DNA of 64,000 nt from Bacillus velezensis (GCF_001461825.1 NZ_LLZC01000004.1:1-64000), one strand, 5' to 3'; positions 8,131 to 17,939 are shown, counted from the stretch's first letter. The notes: generated by a model not told the origin, from the sequence alone. Program-made: numbers and translations.

Positions 8131-8166
8131 AAAACAAAGGACCCTAAGCGGGCCCTTTGTTTTTTT
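8131..8166. terminator. Bidirectional terminator between yvdR and the MFS gene
   Basis: ACAAAGG-CCC pairs with GGG-CCTTTGT, with A-rich and T-rich flanks that serve both converging genes. Confidence 0.9.
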
Positions 8167-9379
8167 ATGCTGTTTTGATCTGTTCCGCTTTTCCCGCTCC
8201 GACTCCGAAAATGAAGATCAGAACGGAGACTGCGATCAGCATGAATAACGGAACCGTCCAGCCGTGCGTGATGTCATGCAGCAAACCGAATACGAGCGGC
8301 CCGAACGCGGCAAGCAGGTATCCGAATGACTGTGCCATGCCGGAAAGCGCCGCGGCTTCATGAACATGCCGGGTCCGCAGGCTGAAGAACATCATCGCCA
8401 GACTGAACGCACAGCCTCCCGCAATTCCGATCAAAATGACCCATAGCGGAGTGAGAGCCGGGCTTCCGAAAAGAACGCCGGCAATGCCGATAAGGAAAAA
8501 TAAAGCCGTCAGTCCGGCGAGTGCGCGCTGATTTTTCATTTTAGCGGCAGCGATCGGCACGATAAAAGTAATCGGCAGGACTGAGAATTGCATTAATGAA
8601 AGCATCCATCCCGCCTTACTTGAGCTGAGTCCATTCTGCTGAAGAATTTCCGGCAGCCAAGCGATGACGGTGTAAAAAATAAGGGATTGCAGCCCCATGA
8701 ACATCGTCACCTTCCAAGCCAGCGGAGACCGCAGCAGACTGCTTTTCTTCTCTCCGTTTGTCCCAGTCGTGCGGACGGGCAGTTCGCGTCCTCGCATTTG
8801 CGGAATCCACATGACAAACGCAATGAAAGAAAGGATAGCCCAGCAGCCGAGCGCGCCTTTCCAGCCTAACCCCGCTGAAGAGGCGATCGGCACGCTGATG
8901 CCGGATGCAATCGCGCCGCACAGATTCATAGAAACCGAGTAGACGCCGGTCATGATGCCTAAATTTCCGGGAAACTTATGTTTAATGAGACTCGGCAGCA
9001 GGACGTTGCATACGGCGATCGACAATCCCAACAGGATCGTTCCGAAAAAGAGAGTGCCGATTCCGGCGATGGAGCGCAGCAGAGTTCCGGCTGTCAGGAC
9101 AATTAATGATGACAGTAAGACAATCTCGGTCCCGAAGCGCCGGGACAATAAAGGAACAAACGGCGACAGACATGCAAAGGCCAAAAGCGGCACTGTCGTA
9201 ATGGTGCCGGCAGCCGCATTGGTCATGCCGAGGCTGTCCCGAATTGAGGAAACGAGCGGCCCGACCGATGTCAGAGGCGCTCTGAGGTTGGCCCCTATCA
9301 ATATGACTCCGATGACCAGCAATATCAGTTTTTTACGCTGACTTGCTTGCAGAATTTGATGTTCGTCTTTAATTTTCAT
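8165..9379 (-). CDS. CynX/NimT-family MFS transporter (YycB-like)
   Basis: This 404-residue protein has about twelve membrane segments and the CynX/NimT hallmark GANLRAPLTSVGPL in helix 1. Relatives include cyanate and 2-nitroimidazole transporters and B. subtilis YycB. The open frame extends to 9535, but that part overlaps the upstream regulator gene in another frame. GGAGG at 9386-9390 lies 6 nt before ATG 9379, so I start there. Its start overlaps the last 11 nt of the FadR-type regulator gene, indicating translational coupling. The substrate is unknown. Confidence 0.82.
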   Translation of the reverse strand: MKIKDEHQILQASQRKKLILLVIGVILIGANLRAPLTSVGPLVSSIRDSLGMTNAAAGTITTVPLLAFACLSPFVPLLSRRFGTEIVLLSSLIVLTAGTLLRSIAGIGTLFFGTILLGLSIAVCNVLLPSLIKHKFPGNLGIMTGVYSVSMNLCGAIASGISVPIASSAGLGWKGALGCWAILSFIAFVMWIPQMRGRELPVRTTGTNGEKKSSLLRSPLAWKVTMFMGLQSLIFYTVIAWLPEILQQNGLSSSKAGWMLSLMQFSVLPITFIVPIAAAKMKNQRALAGLTALFFLIGIAGVLFGSPALTPLWVILIGIAGGCAFSLAMMFFSLRTRHVHEAAALSGMAQSFGYLLAAFGPLVFGLLHDITHGWTVPLFMLIAVSVLIFIFGVGAGKAEQIKTA

Positions 9380-10055
9380 GTTCATCCTCCATGTGTATTG
9401 TATCTTTAAATACTCTGATGTATTGGTTGACGGCCTCCATGGCCTGATCCGGTTTCTGTCCGATAATCGCGGCGGCAAGCTGGGTGTGGATCCGGATAGC
9501 AGGGGTGATTTCCAACAGGTTATGGACTGACGCACAAAGCGCCTCCGTCATATGCTCGTATAGATCAGAAAGCATGTTGTTATGGGCCGCCTGTACAATT
9601 GTTTTGTGCAGCTTAATGTCGGCTTCGGCATACCGTTTTCGATCTTCATTTTGCAAGGCCGCTTCACATTCATCCAAGCATGCCTTCAGTGCTTTCAGGT
9701 CTTCGTCATTACGCCTTTCCGCCGCCAATCGTGCAGCTTCTCTTTCGAGTGCGTATCTGACTTCTAATGTTTCAAGCAAATTTGATTTTTTAATATGGCG
9801 GTAAAATGCCGCGCCGAGAACACTGGATGAGCTGACATACGTACCGCTTCCCTGCCTTGTCTGAAGCAGGCCGGCATGTACGAGCGCCCGAATGGCCTCA
9901 CGCAATGTGTTTCTGCTCACATCAAATTGCTTCATTAAATCCAGCTCAGGGGGAATGCGCGTCCCGACCGGCCATTTATCCGATTGAATTAACGATTCAA
10001 TTTGCGCCACCACTTGTTCTACGAGCGACAGTCTGCTTGTTTTGGATATCTCCAT
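9369..10055 (-). CDS. GntR/FadR-family (FCD) transcriptional regulator
   Basis: This 228-residue regulator has an N-terminal winged helix (about residues 10-75, with TRIPPELDLMKQFDVSRNTL and RQGSGTYV) and a C-terminal all-helical FCD domain that normally binds a metal and a small carboxylate. It is co-transcribed with and overlaps the following MFS gene, so it probably controls that transporter. ATG 10055 lies 5 nt from AGAGGTG; a TTG at 10058 is too close. An imperfect dyad ATGAT-TCT-ATCAT at 10080-10092 just upstream could be its operator. Confidence 0.82.
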   Translation of the reverse strand: MEISKTSRLSLVEQVVAQIESLIQSDKWPVGTRIPPELDLMKQFDVSRNTLREAIRALVHAGLLQTRQGSGTYVSSSSVLGAAFYRHIKKSNLLETLEVRYALEREAARLAAERRNDEDLKALKACLDECEAALQNEDRKRYAEADIKLHKTIVQAAHNNMLSDLYEHMTEALCASVHNLLEITPAIRIHTQLAAAIIGQKPDQAMEAVNQYIRVFKDTIHMEDEHEN

Positions 10056-10137
10056 CAAAACACCTCTGAAATTTGTAGGATGATTCTATCATTGGGTAAT
10101 ATAACATAAAAGAAGCGAAGATGTAAATCAGCGGCAA

Positions 10138-10168
10138 CAAAAAAAGAGTGAGTTTTTCTCTCACTCTT
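10138..10168 (-). terminator. Terminator of the gmuR-like gene
   Basis: AAGAGTGAG pairs with CTCACTCTT, with a T tract on the minus strand. Confidence 0.85.
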
Positions 10169-10175
10169 CGGCGCT

Positions 10176-10892
10176 TTATGAACGTTTTATATTGACTGAG
10201 GTCACGACAAACTTGTCATGACGGTGGCGGGAAAATGAATATTCAAAGGGAGTGCCGTTGTCCAAAAAGCCTACATGCTCGACTTCAAGTATCGGGTCAT
10301 CCGGCCGGCAGCCGAGATATTGCTGATCCATATCATCCGACTTGCACGCTCTGATTTTTCTGTGTGAGCCTGCGATTTTGAGCTGGAGTTCCCGCGTAAT
10401 ATGATCGTAGATGGAATGGTTGAGCACCTCGTCATTAATGCCGGGTATAAGGCTCGCCGGCATGTACGTTTTTTCAAGAACGTACGGTTCGCCTTCAACG
10501 ATTCTGAGCCTCACTACATAATAGACGGGAGTCTTTTCATCGATGGCCAAATGTGCGGCGACATCTTGAGACGGAAACTGCACTTCAAACCGGATGACCT
10601 TGCTCTTGATATCTTTGCCTTTTAACAAATTGCTCAAGCCGAGAATTTCGTTGCTGACTACGTGAACGTGCTCATCCTGCATGGCTGATTGAATGATAAA
10701 CGTGCCGTGCCCTCTTTTTCTGAAAAGCATCCCTTCAGCCGCAAGTGTATCAAGCGCCCGCTTCATCGTCATCCGGCTGCACCCGAACTCCGCAGCGAGC
10801 GTCTTTTCATCCGGGATCGGCTGATCTATGTCATATACACTGCTTTTAATCCTCTTTCTCATTTCGTTGGCGATTTTTTCGTACTTATTCAT
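10176..10892 (-). CDS. gmuR: GntR/HutC-family regulator, GmuR-like
   Basis: This 238-residue protein has a GntR winged helix (about residues 5-70, IPDEKTLAAEFGCSRMTMKR and KRGHGTFI) and a HutC/UTRA sugar-phosphate-sensing domain (about 90-235). It resembles B. subtilis GmuR (YdhQ), the repressor of the glucomannan operon. None of the gmu structural genes is beside it; its neighbours are pbuE (divergent) and the FadR-MFS pair. In B. subtilis gmuR lies in the gmu operon close to pbuE-ydhK, so the position fits a locus that lost the enzymes. It may instead control glucomannan genes elsewhere. Confidence 0.72.
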   Translation of the reverse strand: MNKYEKIANEMRKRIKSSVYDIDQPIPDEKTLAAEFGCSRMTMKRALDTLAAEGMLFRKRGHGTFIIQSAMQDEHVHVVSNEILGLSNLLKGKDIKSKVIRFEVQFPSQDVAAHLAIDEKTPVYYVVRLRIVEGEPYVLEKTYMPASLIPGINDEVLNHSIYDHITRELQLKIAGSHRKIRACKSDDMDQQYLGCRPDDPILEVEHVGFLDNGTPFEYSFSRHRHDKFVVTSVNIKRS

Positions 10893-11044
10893 CGGTTTCC
10901 TCCGGCTGTATAATGTTTGATCTGTATAGACTCCTTACGGTTATCATAAATTTTTTTCCCTGCTTCATCAATGACGTTACAGGCGCCGATATTGAAATTT
11001 GAAAGGATTTCCTCGAATTTTCTATGGAATCTCCCTCACTATTA

Positions 11045-11053
11045 TGGTAGAAT
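11045..11053 (+). promoter_or_regulatory. Extended -10 promoter of pbuE
   Basis: TGGTAGAAT is a TGn-extended -10 element about 40 bp upstream of the adenine aptamer, with no good -35 box. Confidence 0.45.
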
Positions 11054-11090
11054 TTTTTGCAGAAACGGACACAACCGAATATTGCATACA

Positions 11091-11190
11091 TTGTATAACC
11101 TCAATGATATGGTTTGAGGGTGTCTACCAGGAACCGTAAAATCCTGATTACAAAAATTGTCCCGTACACTTTTTGTAATCAGGATTTTTT
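11091..11190 (+). ncRNA. Adenine riboswitch with intrinsic terminator, upstream of pbuE
   Basis: The purine aptamer spans 11091-11153. P1 is TTGTA/TACAA, loop 2 carries TGATATGG, J2/3 reads GTGTCTACC, and P3 is CAGGA/TCCTG. The ligand-specifying base after P3 is T (CTGATTACA), which selects adenine rather than guanine. AATCCTGATTACAAAAA (11140-11156) can alternatively pair with TTTTTGTAATCAGGATT (11170-11186) followed by T, a 17-bp terminator that destroys P3 and P1. Adenine binding should therefore turn pbuE on, as in B. subtilis. Confidence 0.95.
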
Positions 11191-11206
11191 ATTTTCTAAA
11201 AAATAA

Positions 11207-12385
<1,179 letters not shown>

Positions 12386-12391
12386 ATGTGA

Positions 12392-12436
12392 GACCGCAAA
12401 AAAGCCAAAGGAGTTCCTTCGGCTTTGGCGGTCTTT
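12392..12436. terminator. Bidirectional terminator between pbuE and ydhK
   Basis: GACCGC and AAGCCAAAGGA pair with TTCGGCTTTGG and CGGTC, flanked by A and T tracts. Confidence 0.85.
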
Positions 12437-13003
12437 TTATTTTGCGGCAGCAAGCTCGTCTTCTGTCACCCATTTATGATTGGTTACTTTTTGGCCGCCG
12501 TCAGTCGGTGTATAGTCGACCATATAAACGGTTGTCTTTTTGGCTGAATCAATAACGGCTTCGGCGCCCTTCATGCCTTTCATATGGGATGCCTCGATCA
12601 CGGCCTTGTCACCCGGTTTTAACGTTTTATTACCGGCGCCCTTCAGCTCTTCCTGAATGACCCATTTATGATCTTCGACGCGCTTTCCTCCCGTTTCCGG
12701 AGTGTAAGATACACTGTAAACCGTTGTATCATAAGCACCTTTTACGGTTCCTTGCGCATTTTTCATGCCTTTCATATGAGAAGCTAAAATCATGACGTCA
12801 CTGCCGACCTTATAAGTCGGATTTTCGGCCTTCTTTAAACCTTTCGGCACCTCGGATGAACCTGAGTGATTCATGTCTTCGTGAGAGTGCGTTTCTTTGT
12901 CTTTCGCTTTTTCGCTTCCTCCTGAAGATTGGCTGTTGCATCCGGCAAGCGCCAGAACGGGGATCAGGAGAAACATGCTGAATAAAAATAGTCTCGCTTT
13001 CAT
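12437..13003 (-). CDS. ydhK: Lipoprotein YdhK with two DUF1541 repeats
   Basis: This 188-residue protein starts with a lipoprotein signal peptide whose lipobox LALAGC lies at about residues 17-22. A short His/Ser-rich linker (KETHSHEDMNH) follows. Then come two tandem DUF1541 units, each with the pattern V-I/M-(I/L)-ASHMKGMK followed by TTVY-V-YTP-GGK-V-HKWV. AAAGGAG is 8 nt from ATG 13003; the longer frame to 13036 runs through that ribosome site. The function is unknown; the His/Met-rich segments suggest, but do not prove, metal binding. Confidence 0.88.
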   Translation of the reverse strand: MKARLFLFSMFLLIPVLALAGCNSQSSGGSEKAKDKETHSHEDMNHSGSSEVPKGLKKAENPTYKVGSDVMILASHMKGMKNAQGTVKGAYDTTVYSVSYTPETGGKRVEDHKWVIQEELKGAGNKTLKPGDKAVIEASHMKGMKGAEAVIDSAKKTTVYMVDYTPTDGGQKVTNHKWVTEDELAAAK

Positions 13004-13140
13004 TTCAAGAACTCCTTTGCCTTTTTGATTTTTCACTTTCCCTTTCGTTTCTTCGGTAAAACAAAAAGATGGCCTGTCATTTCTCCTAATTCTTCAAATC
13101 TCTCTTTATTGCCTTTCATCAGGTGAAATTGTTCACAAAA

Positions 13141-13169
13141 TGTACACATTAATGGAGATGCAGTATAAT
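13141..13169 (+). promoter_or_regulatory. Sigma-A promoter of the 57-aa membrane protein gene
   Basis: TGTACA (13141-13146), a 17-bp spacer and TATAAT (13164-13169) lie 31 bp upstream of the start codon at 13200. Confidence 0.75.
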
Positions 13170-13199
13170 TCAATTATCAGATAATAGGGGGAACTCATC

Positions 13200-13373
13200 A
13201 TGAAAACGAAGGTTTTTGCGGTGGTATTGGGCGCTGTTTTAATGATTGCGGGGTTGGTTTTGGCAGAGGTTTCGCTTTATATGGAATACATCACAATGCT
13301 CGGAGCTATGATTTTTTCTTCTATATTTATGTCAGAGCCGAAAAGAAAATTTCGCGTCATCAAAGGGGTTTGA
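13200..13373 (+). CDS. Small two-helix membrane protein (57 aa)
   Basis: An ATG with AGGGGGAA 7 nt upstream opens a 57-codon frame translating as MKTKVFAVVLGAVLMIAG... and ending ...SEPKRKFRVIKGV. Two hydrophobic segments (about residues 4-22 and 30-44) and a basic C-terminal tail predict a small inner-membrane protein with the tail in the cytosol. A consensus promoter lies just upstream and a terminator just downstream, so this is a complete single-gene unit. I do not recognise the family. Confidence 0.75.
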   Translation: MKTKVFAVVLGAVLMIAGLVLAEVSLYMEYITMLGAMIFSSIFMSEPKRKFRVIKGV

Positions 13374-13383
13374 CTTTTCTATT

Positions 13384-13416
13384 ACCGCCGTCTTCTCAGG
13401 ACGGCGGTTTTGTTTT
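13384..13416 (+). terminator. Terminator after the 57-aa gene
   Basis: ACCGCCGTC pairs with GACGGCGGT and is followed by TTTGTTTT; it may also serve converging pbpE. Confidence 0.88.
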
Positions 13417-13425
13417 GCATGTCAC

Positions 13426-14784
13426 TCAGTCTATCCGCACAGCCGTTTCTTCTGTGCCGTCCTGATATAAAACAAAATGCGGGGCTGTTTGTGCTTTATC
13501 ACCTGCAAATTCAATTTCAAGCGGCAGCGCCCTGACAAAATAACGGGTTTCCGTCATTGGGAATAATTCGAATGGTGTCTGCCCGTCTATTGTAAGATAC
13601 AATCGGTTTTCTTTTACCGCCGCCGATGCATGTGTGTCATCCTGAAATGAGTAATTGCCGGTAAATCTGCTGTAAATCGCAGGATCGATATCTGCTTTTT
13701 TCTGATCTGCCGGACGTTTCGGAATCACGTATGGCTGATCAAATAAGATGTTTACAGCCGCGGCAATTACAGCTTGTTCAAATTGATACGATTGTTCCAT
13801 ATTGCTGAGATAAATCAGTGTTTTATTCTGGTCAATATACCGGATCATCAGAGTTGAATAGCCCGGCCAGCCTCCGTCGTGACTGATAACCTTCCCTTTT
13901 TGCCGGCTGTTTTGAATCATCCAGCCAAATCCGTATCCGAATTGCTCTTCTTCATTCCAATAGCCCGGTGTAAACGCTTGATCTTTAGACTCTTTGCCGA
14001 TGATTTCTTCCGTATAAAGAGCCTGATCAAACAGATATAAATCTCTAATAGCGGAGTTAACGGTTCCGTCACCTTGAATCCCGTCAAGAAAGACGACATA
14101 ATCGGTTTCCTCAAGATCATCCGGCAGCACATATTCTCCGGAATGAACATCATACACATAGCCATATGCATAGTTCGGGATGTTTTCTTTACTCAGCCTT
14201 CTGTTATAAATCCGCGTATCGTGCATACGAAGCGGATGAAATACGGCTTGTTTCATAAATTCAGCAAAACTCATGCCTGATACAATTTCTATAATAACCG
14301 CTAACACCACATACCCCGTATTACTGTACAGCCACTCCTTGCCCGGCGGGAAATAAGCATCCGGCTTATGCTGCTTAAGCATATCGATCACATCTTGATT
14401 AACGGCAATTCTGTCCCGGTCCCAATGTGTTAAGAACAACTCCATATAGTCCGGCAATCCTGACGTATGATGGAGTAAATGCCGAATGGTAATGCCCGGA
14501 TAAGGAAAATCAGGAAGCCACTGCTCTATCATATCGTCATAACGCAGCTTCCCTTGCTGCTCTAAAATGATAACGCCCAAAGCTGTAAACGGCTTCGATA
14601 CTGAGGCCAATTCAAAGACCGATTGGTCATTCAGCATCCTCTTTGTATTCAGTTCTGCAGCGCCGAATGCCCCCTGGTATAAGATGCGGCCGTTTTCCGC
14701 TGCCAATACAGCGCCGTTTATTTCATGCCTTTCGTCTAAAGTGCTGAAAAGCTGTTCAAAAGCTTGTTTTTTCTTATCGTTCAT
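13426..14784 (-). CDS. pbpE: Penicillin-binding protein 4* (PbpE), serine hydrolase of the beta-lactamase fold
   Basis: This 452-residue protein belongs to the class C beta-lactamase/low-molecular-mass PBP family. The catalytic SVSK tetrad is at residues 61-64, YSN at 153-155, and HDGG is the KTG-equivalent near residue 310. A C-terminal beta domain follows from about 350. There is no obvious signal peptide. It matches B. subtilis PbpE (451 aa). GGAGG lies 8 nt before ATG 14784; the longer frame to 14805 contains this ribosome site. Confidence 0.88.
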   Translation of the reverse strand: MNDKKKQAFEQLFSTLDERHEINGAVLAAENGRILYQGAFGAAELNTKRMLNDQSVFELASVSKPFTALGVIILEQQGKLRYDDMIEQWLPDFPYPGITIRHLLHHTSGLPDYMELFLTHWDRDRIAVNQDVIDMLKQHKPDAYFPPGKEWLYSNTGYVVLAVIIEIVSGMSFAEFMKQAVFHPLRMHDTRIYNRRLSKENIPNYAYGYVYDVHSGEYVLPDDLEETDYVVFLDGIQGDGTVNSAIRDLYLFDQALYTEEIIGKESKDQAFTPGYWNEEEQFGYGFGWMIQNSRQKGKVISHDGGWPGYSTLMIRYIDQNKTLIYLSNMEQSYQFEQAVIAAAVNILFDQPYVIPKRPADQKKADIDPAIYSRFTGNYSFQDDTHASAAVKENRLYLTIDGQTPFELFPMTETRYFVRALPLEIEFAGDKAQTAPHFVLYQDGTEETAVRID

Positions 14785-14921
14785 TTCACGAACCTCCATA
14801 TACAAGCTGATTTACTCTTTTATACGAACGGCCGCTTTAGAAGTTTCAATATTTTCCCTTCTCGAAACACCAGTCAGTATACTGCCGCTTCAGGCAGCCG
14901 CGGAGGTTTGATGAATGTCTT

Positions 14922-15191
14922 TTATTCACACAATACTGTGCAGGCTTCAAATTCAACATGCTTCTCGTCTTTATTTGCACCGGCAATTTCCATGGTCGAA
15001 AACATCGCGCAGACGACGGCTTTGTATTCGTTCATGACGGTTTGAATTTCAATCAGGAACCGTTCGGATGAAGCCGCGTATTCCGTTACGTACTCTTTCA
15101 TTTTGCCGATAATATCATCTGCCTGACGGCTGAAGCCGGCCGCCTCCAAGTCACTCTCAAACTGGTTTTTGTTGATCATATGAATATGCAT
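14922..15191 (-). CDS. Uncharacterised 89-aa helical protein
   Basis: I do not recognise this 89-residue protein. AAAGGAG lies 10 nt before the ATG. It has no signal peptide or membrane helix, is acidic and should be mostly alpha-helical, with a Cys near the middle (AVVCAMF) and another close to the C-terminus (EACTVLCE). It lies upstream of pbpE on the same strand, 137 bp away, with no strong terminator between, so read-through is possible. Confidence 0.6.
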   Translation of the reverse strand: MHIHMINKNQFESDLEAAGFSRQADDIIGKMKEYVTEYAASSERFLIEIQTVMNEYKAVVCAMFSTMEIAGANKDEKHVEFEACTVLCE

Positions 15192-15422
15192 TTTTAAAAG
15201 GCTCCTTTCAGCAGCATTTTGTGGTTATATCTACTGTAAAGGACAGGCTTGGATAAACTTTTAATAAAATATGAACAAAATATGAATTGGCTCATCGGCC
15301 TGACCGGCGGGCTTTCGGCTGTGCTCCGTTTCATTTGGACTACCTGAAATAATGACTTCTTTACTCTGTTAAAAACAGCTCATATATGATCTAATACCAG
15401 TAAAATGTTTAGGAGGCGGCCT

Positions 15423-15677
15423 ATGTCAGCAGCAGGAAATCGGCAAAAATTTTGGGTCATGGCGATGCTTATAGCGGTCTTTGCCGTGTTCGTTTTCTCT
15501 TTTTCTGAGAATCATTCACAAAAGGACTGGCACACGGCGGTTGACCAGGCGTCAGTGAATGTCTTCGGCCAGCAGATCTTTGAAAAAGACCGTCTGGCAA
15601 AAACACTCGACGCACGTGAGGCAGAATCTCTTTTGACTCTTGTGAAACTTGCAAATGAAGAACATCACATCATCTAA
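15423..15677 (+). CDS. Small bitopic membrane protein (84 aa), unknown
   Basis: AGGAGG lies 6 nt before ATG 15423, giving an 84-residue product. One hydrophobic segment (about residues 9-28) follows a basic N-terminus (NRQKF), and the rest (SENHSQKDWHTAVDQ...LVKLANEEHHII) is soluble and would be extracytoplasmic. I do not recognise the family. It ends at a strong bidirectional terminator. Confidence 0.6.
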   Translation: MSAAGNRQKFWVMAMLIAVFAVFVFSFSENHSQKDWHTAVDQASVNVFGQQIFEKDRLAKTLDAREAESLLTLVKLANEEHHII

Positions 15678-15687
15678 AAGCCATTAT

Positions 15688-15728
15688 AAAAAGCCTGTTT
15701 CCCTTTGGCAGAGGAAACAGGCTTTTTC
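15688..15728. terminator. Bidirectional terminator (84-aa gene / ydhE)
   Basis: AAAAAGCCTGTTTCC pairs with GGAAACAGGCTTTTT around a 10-nt loop. Confidence 0.92.
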
Positions 15729-15734
15729 CATGTA

Positions 15735-16928
15735 TTATTGAGCATGTTTTTGTTCAATAAACCGGTCGATCCGGGCCAGAACATCCTTCATGTCCGTACA
15801 GTCTTTAAAGCTTTCATTAATGGCTTGAATGCCTTGTTTGTATTTTCCGTTATGCAGCACTTCTTTCGCGGCAAGCTTTACCTTTTCAGCGCTCACTTCA
15901 TCTTTTTGCACGGTATAGCCTGCATCCAATTCAGTCAGGCGGCGCGCAACCATCGGCTGGTCTTTATCGTGCGGGATGACGACCAGCGGCACTTGATAAT
16001 GAATGCCTTCATTTACACTGTTCATTCCGCCATGCGTGACAAACACGTCGGCTTGCTCCAGCACTTCAAGCTGCGGCACGTACGGGGCGATGATAAAGTT
16101 TTCCGGCGCCTGTTTGATTTTCGACAGATCGGCTTTTTCCCCGGCGGCAATGACTACTTTTCCTTCAAAATCTGAGAACGCGTCTATGCACAGATTGAAA
16201 AACGCTTCCGTGTCCCCGAGCACCGTTCCCATTGAGATATAAATGACTTTTTCATTCTTTAATGAGTCAATCGGGAAGTCGACGCGCCCTTTTCTCTTCG
16301 GAAAACTCGGACCGATAAATAAATACTCATCTCCGAATGTCTCACTTTCGGGCTGAAAATACCTGCTTGTATAGACGACGTTCAATTCACCTGTGTTGTT
16401 CATAAATTGAACCATGCTGTCAGGGGCGACACCGTATTTGTCTTTCATCTCGGCCAACAGCTCTTCACATTCCCTGTCCGGCTGAAACGGCACGCCCGAT
16501 TCCGGATGGAGCGGCAGTATTTTCAGACGGTCTTCATTGAATAGGAAGGATGCTGAAGAAGAGATGCCGGGAATGTTGAGATAATCCCGCACCAGCTCTC
16601 CCGCACCGAATTTATCATAATAGACGGCGTCGAATTGAATGTCCTCTGACAGCCGCTGCACAATATGTAAAATCTCCAGTGACGTTTTGATATGAACCTT
16701 TAAAAATGCAAGTATGCCGGACGGACTGCCGGGATCAATAGGTGTCATTCTGAGCAGATCGCTGTGAAGATGAACTTTCGCCCCTACTCCTTCCAGTCTG
16801 CTTTTGTATTTTTCCGTTGAGATATAATGAACGTGATCGCCCCGTTCGCTGAAGGCCTTTGTCATACCCAAAGTCGGGTTTACGTGTCCTTCTGCGGGAA
16901 AATTGATCATCAGAATATGTTTCGCCAT
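15735..16928 (-). CDS. ydhE: Macrolide-type glycosyltransferase YdhE (GT1, UDP-sugar dependent)
   Basis: This 397-residue GT-B fold enzyme of the MGT family transfers a sugar, usually from UDP-glucose, to flavonoids, macrolides and similar acceptors. The N-terminal acceptor domain begins MINFPAEGHVNP with the catalytic His. The C-terminal donor domain carries the signature APYVPQLEVLEQADVFVTHGGMNSVNEG (as a span, about 288-315) and PHDKDQP. It follows B. subtilis YdhE closely. AAAGGAG precedes the ATG, and the gene has its own 113-bp upstream region after the ydhC terminator. Confidence 0.9.
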   Translation of the reverse strand: MAKHILMINFPAEGHVNPTLGMTKAFSERGDHVHYISTEKYKSRLEGVGAKVHLHSDLLRMTPIDPGSPSGILAFLKVHIKTSLEILHIVQRLSEDIQFDAVYYDKFGAGELVRDYLNIPGISSSASFLFNEDRLKILPLHPESGVPFQPDRECEELLAEMKDKYGVAPDSMVQFMNNTGELNVVYTSRYFQPESETFGDEYLFIGPSFPKRKGRVDFPIDSLKNEKVIYISMGTVLGDTEAFFNLCIDAFSDFEGKVVIAAGEKADLSKIKQAPENFIIAPYVPQLEVLEQADVFVTHGGMNSVNEGIHYQVPLVVIPHDKDQPMVARRLTELDAGYTVQKDEVSAEKVKLAAKEVLHNGKYKQGIQAINESFKDCTDMKDVLARIDRFIEQKHAQ

Positions 16929-17041
16929 TTTTCAAACTCCTTTGCCTTTTTTGCGTCTCTTCCATATCCATCATAAATGACGCGGAAAAAATCATGCAAG
17001 GAACATCCGTCAGGTCTTTATGACGGTTCGATGACATCGGC

Positions 17042-17071
17042 AAAAAAAAAGACAAGGCTTTTCACCTTGTC
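17042..17071 (-). terminator. Terminator of the ydhC-like gene
   Basis: GACAAGG (17051-17057) pairs with CCTTGTC (17065-17071), with a T tract on the minus strand; the stem touches the stop codon. Confidence 0.85.
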
Positions 17072-17757
17072 TATCGTGATGATTCGTCTGTTTCTCCCGC
17101 TTTGAGCACGCCTTTCAGATGTTCTTCATCATGCTTGAGATGCTCCGTCATATATTGCACGGCTTTTGTTTTATCGCCCTTTTTTATTTCTTCAAAGACT
17201 TTCCGGTGCTCATGCAGGATAACCTCCGCACGGTCATCGCCTTTAAAATTAAGAACTCTGCAAAAATTAATCAGCACATTGACATGCTCAAGCAGCATGG
17301 CCAGCCGGCTGTTGCGGCTGAAATCCACAAGGAGCCGATGAAACGACTCGTTTAAGGAAATAATCTCAGTCTCTTTGACGCCTTTATTGATGGCTTCTTC
17401 CGTCTCCCGCAGCTGTTTTTCAATGAGGTCAATTTCACTCTCAGCCGCTTCATCAATAACGAGTTCGACCGCCAGTGATTCAAGTGACATTCTGATTTTA
17501 TAAATCTCTTCAACATCCTTAACGGACAAAGAATAAATGACAAAGCCGTTTCGATCGTCTGCCGTCAAAAGCCCGTCCTTTTCAAGGAGCCGCATGGCTT
17601 CTCTGACCGGCGACCGGCTGACTCCGAAATCCTTGGCCAGCTGAGTCTCATTCAGCCGTTCACCCGGTTTAAAAATCCCGTCAAATATCATTTTTTTCAA
17701 TTGGGAATAAAATTGCAGATAATACGGGATTGGCTTATCTAATTTAAAATTATCCAT
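17071..17757 (-). CDS. ydhC: GntR/FadR-family regulator, YdhC-like
   Basis: This 228-residue protein has a winged helix at about residues 10-75 (IPYYLQFYSQLKKMI, ERLNETQLAKDFGVSRSPVREAM) and a C-terminal FCD domain. It resembles B. subtilis YdhC. It is divergent from the tartrate-dehydrogenase-like gene ycsA, whose upstream region carries a repeated CGACGGT motif, so local control is likely. The ATG at 17757 has a GAGGTAGGAAAG ribosome region; the longer frame to 17805 has none. Confidence 0.78.
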   Translation of the reverse strand: MDNFKLDKPIPYYLQFYSQLKKMIFDGIFKPGERLNETQLAKDFGVSRSPVREAMRLLEKDGLLTADDRNGFVIYSLSVKDVEEIYKIRMSLESLAVELVIDEAAESEIDLIEKQLRETEEAINKGVKETEIISLNESFHRLLVDFSRNSRLAMLLEHVNVLINFCRVLNFKGDDRAEVILHEHRKVFEEIKKGDKTKAVQYMTEHLKHDEEHLKGVLKAGETDESSR

Positions 17758-17882
17758 CTTTCCTACCTCTTCATACAATTTAGGCCTTATTGTTACCATG
17801 ATCATATAACAGTTTATCTATGGAAGCAACATTCCCGAGCTTGTCAGCATATCGGATGTGGCGTAATATGGAATTATGATGA

Positions 17883-17904
17883 ACGACGGTCGACGGTCTG
17901 CCGT
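17883..17904 (+). promoter_or_regulatory. Repeated CGACGGT motif upstream of ycsA (putative operator)
   Basis: ACGACGGTCGACGG contains two head-to-tail CGACGGT units, followed by CTGCCGT. The same 14 bases occur at 23225-23238 upstream of the TauE/SafE permease gene. It lies 36-57 bp before the ycsA start. Confidence 0.6.
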
Positions 17905-17939
17905 AAACCGAAAACAATTCATTCAGAGGTGACGGAAAC

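Noticed and set aside
9380-9535. N-terminal extension of the CynX/NimT transporter
   Set aside because: It translates the 3' part of the FadR-type regulator gene in another frame, and a ribosome site fits ATG 9379.
14882-14897. CTGCC-GCTTCA-GGCAG hairpin as a terminator
   Set aside because: The stem is only five pairs and has no T tract on either strand.
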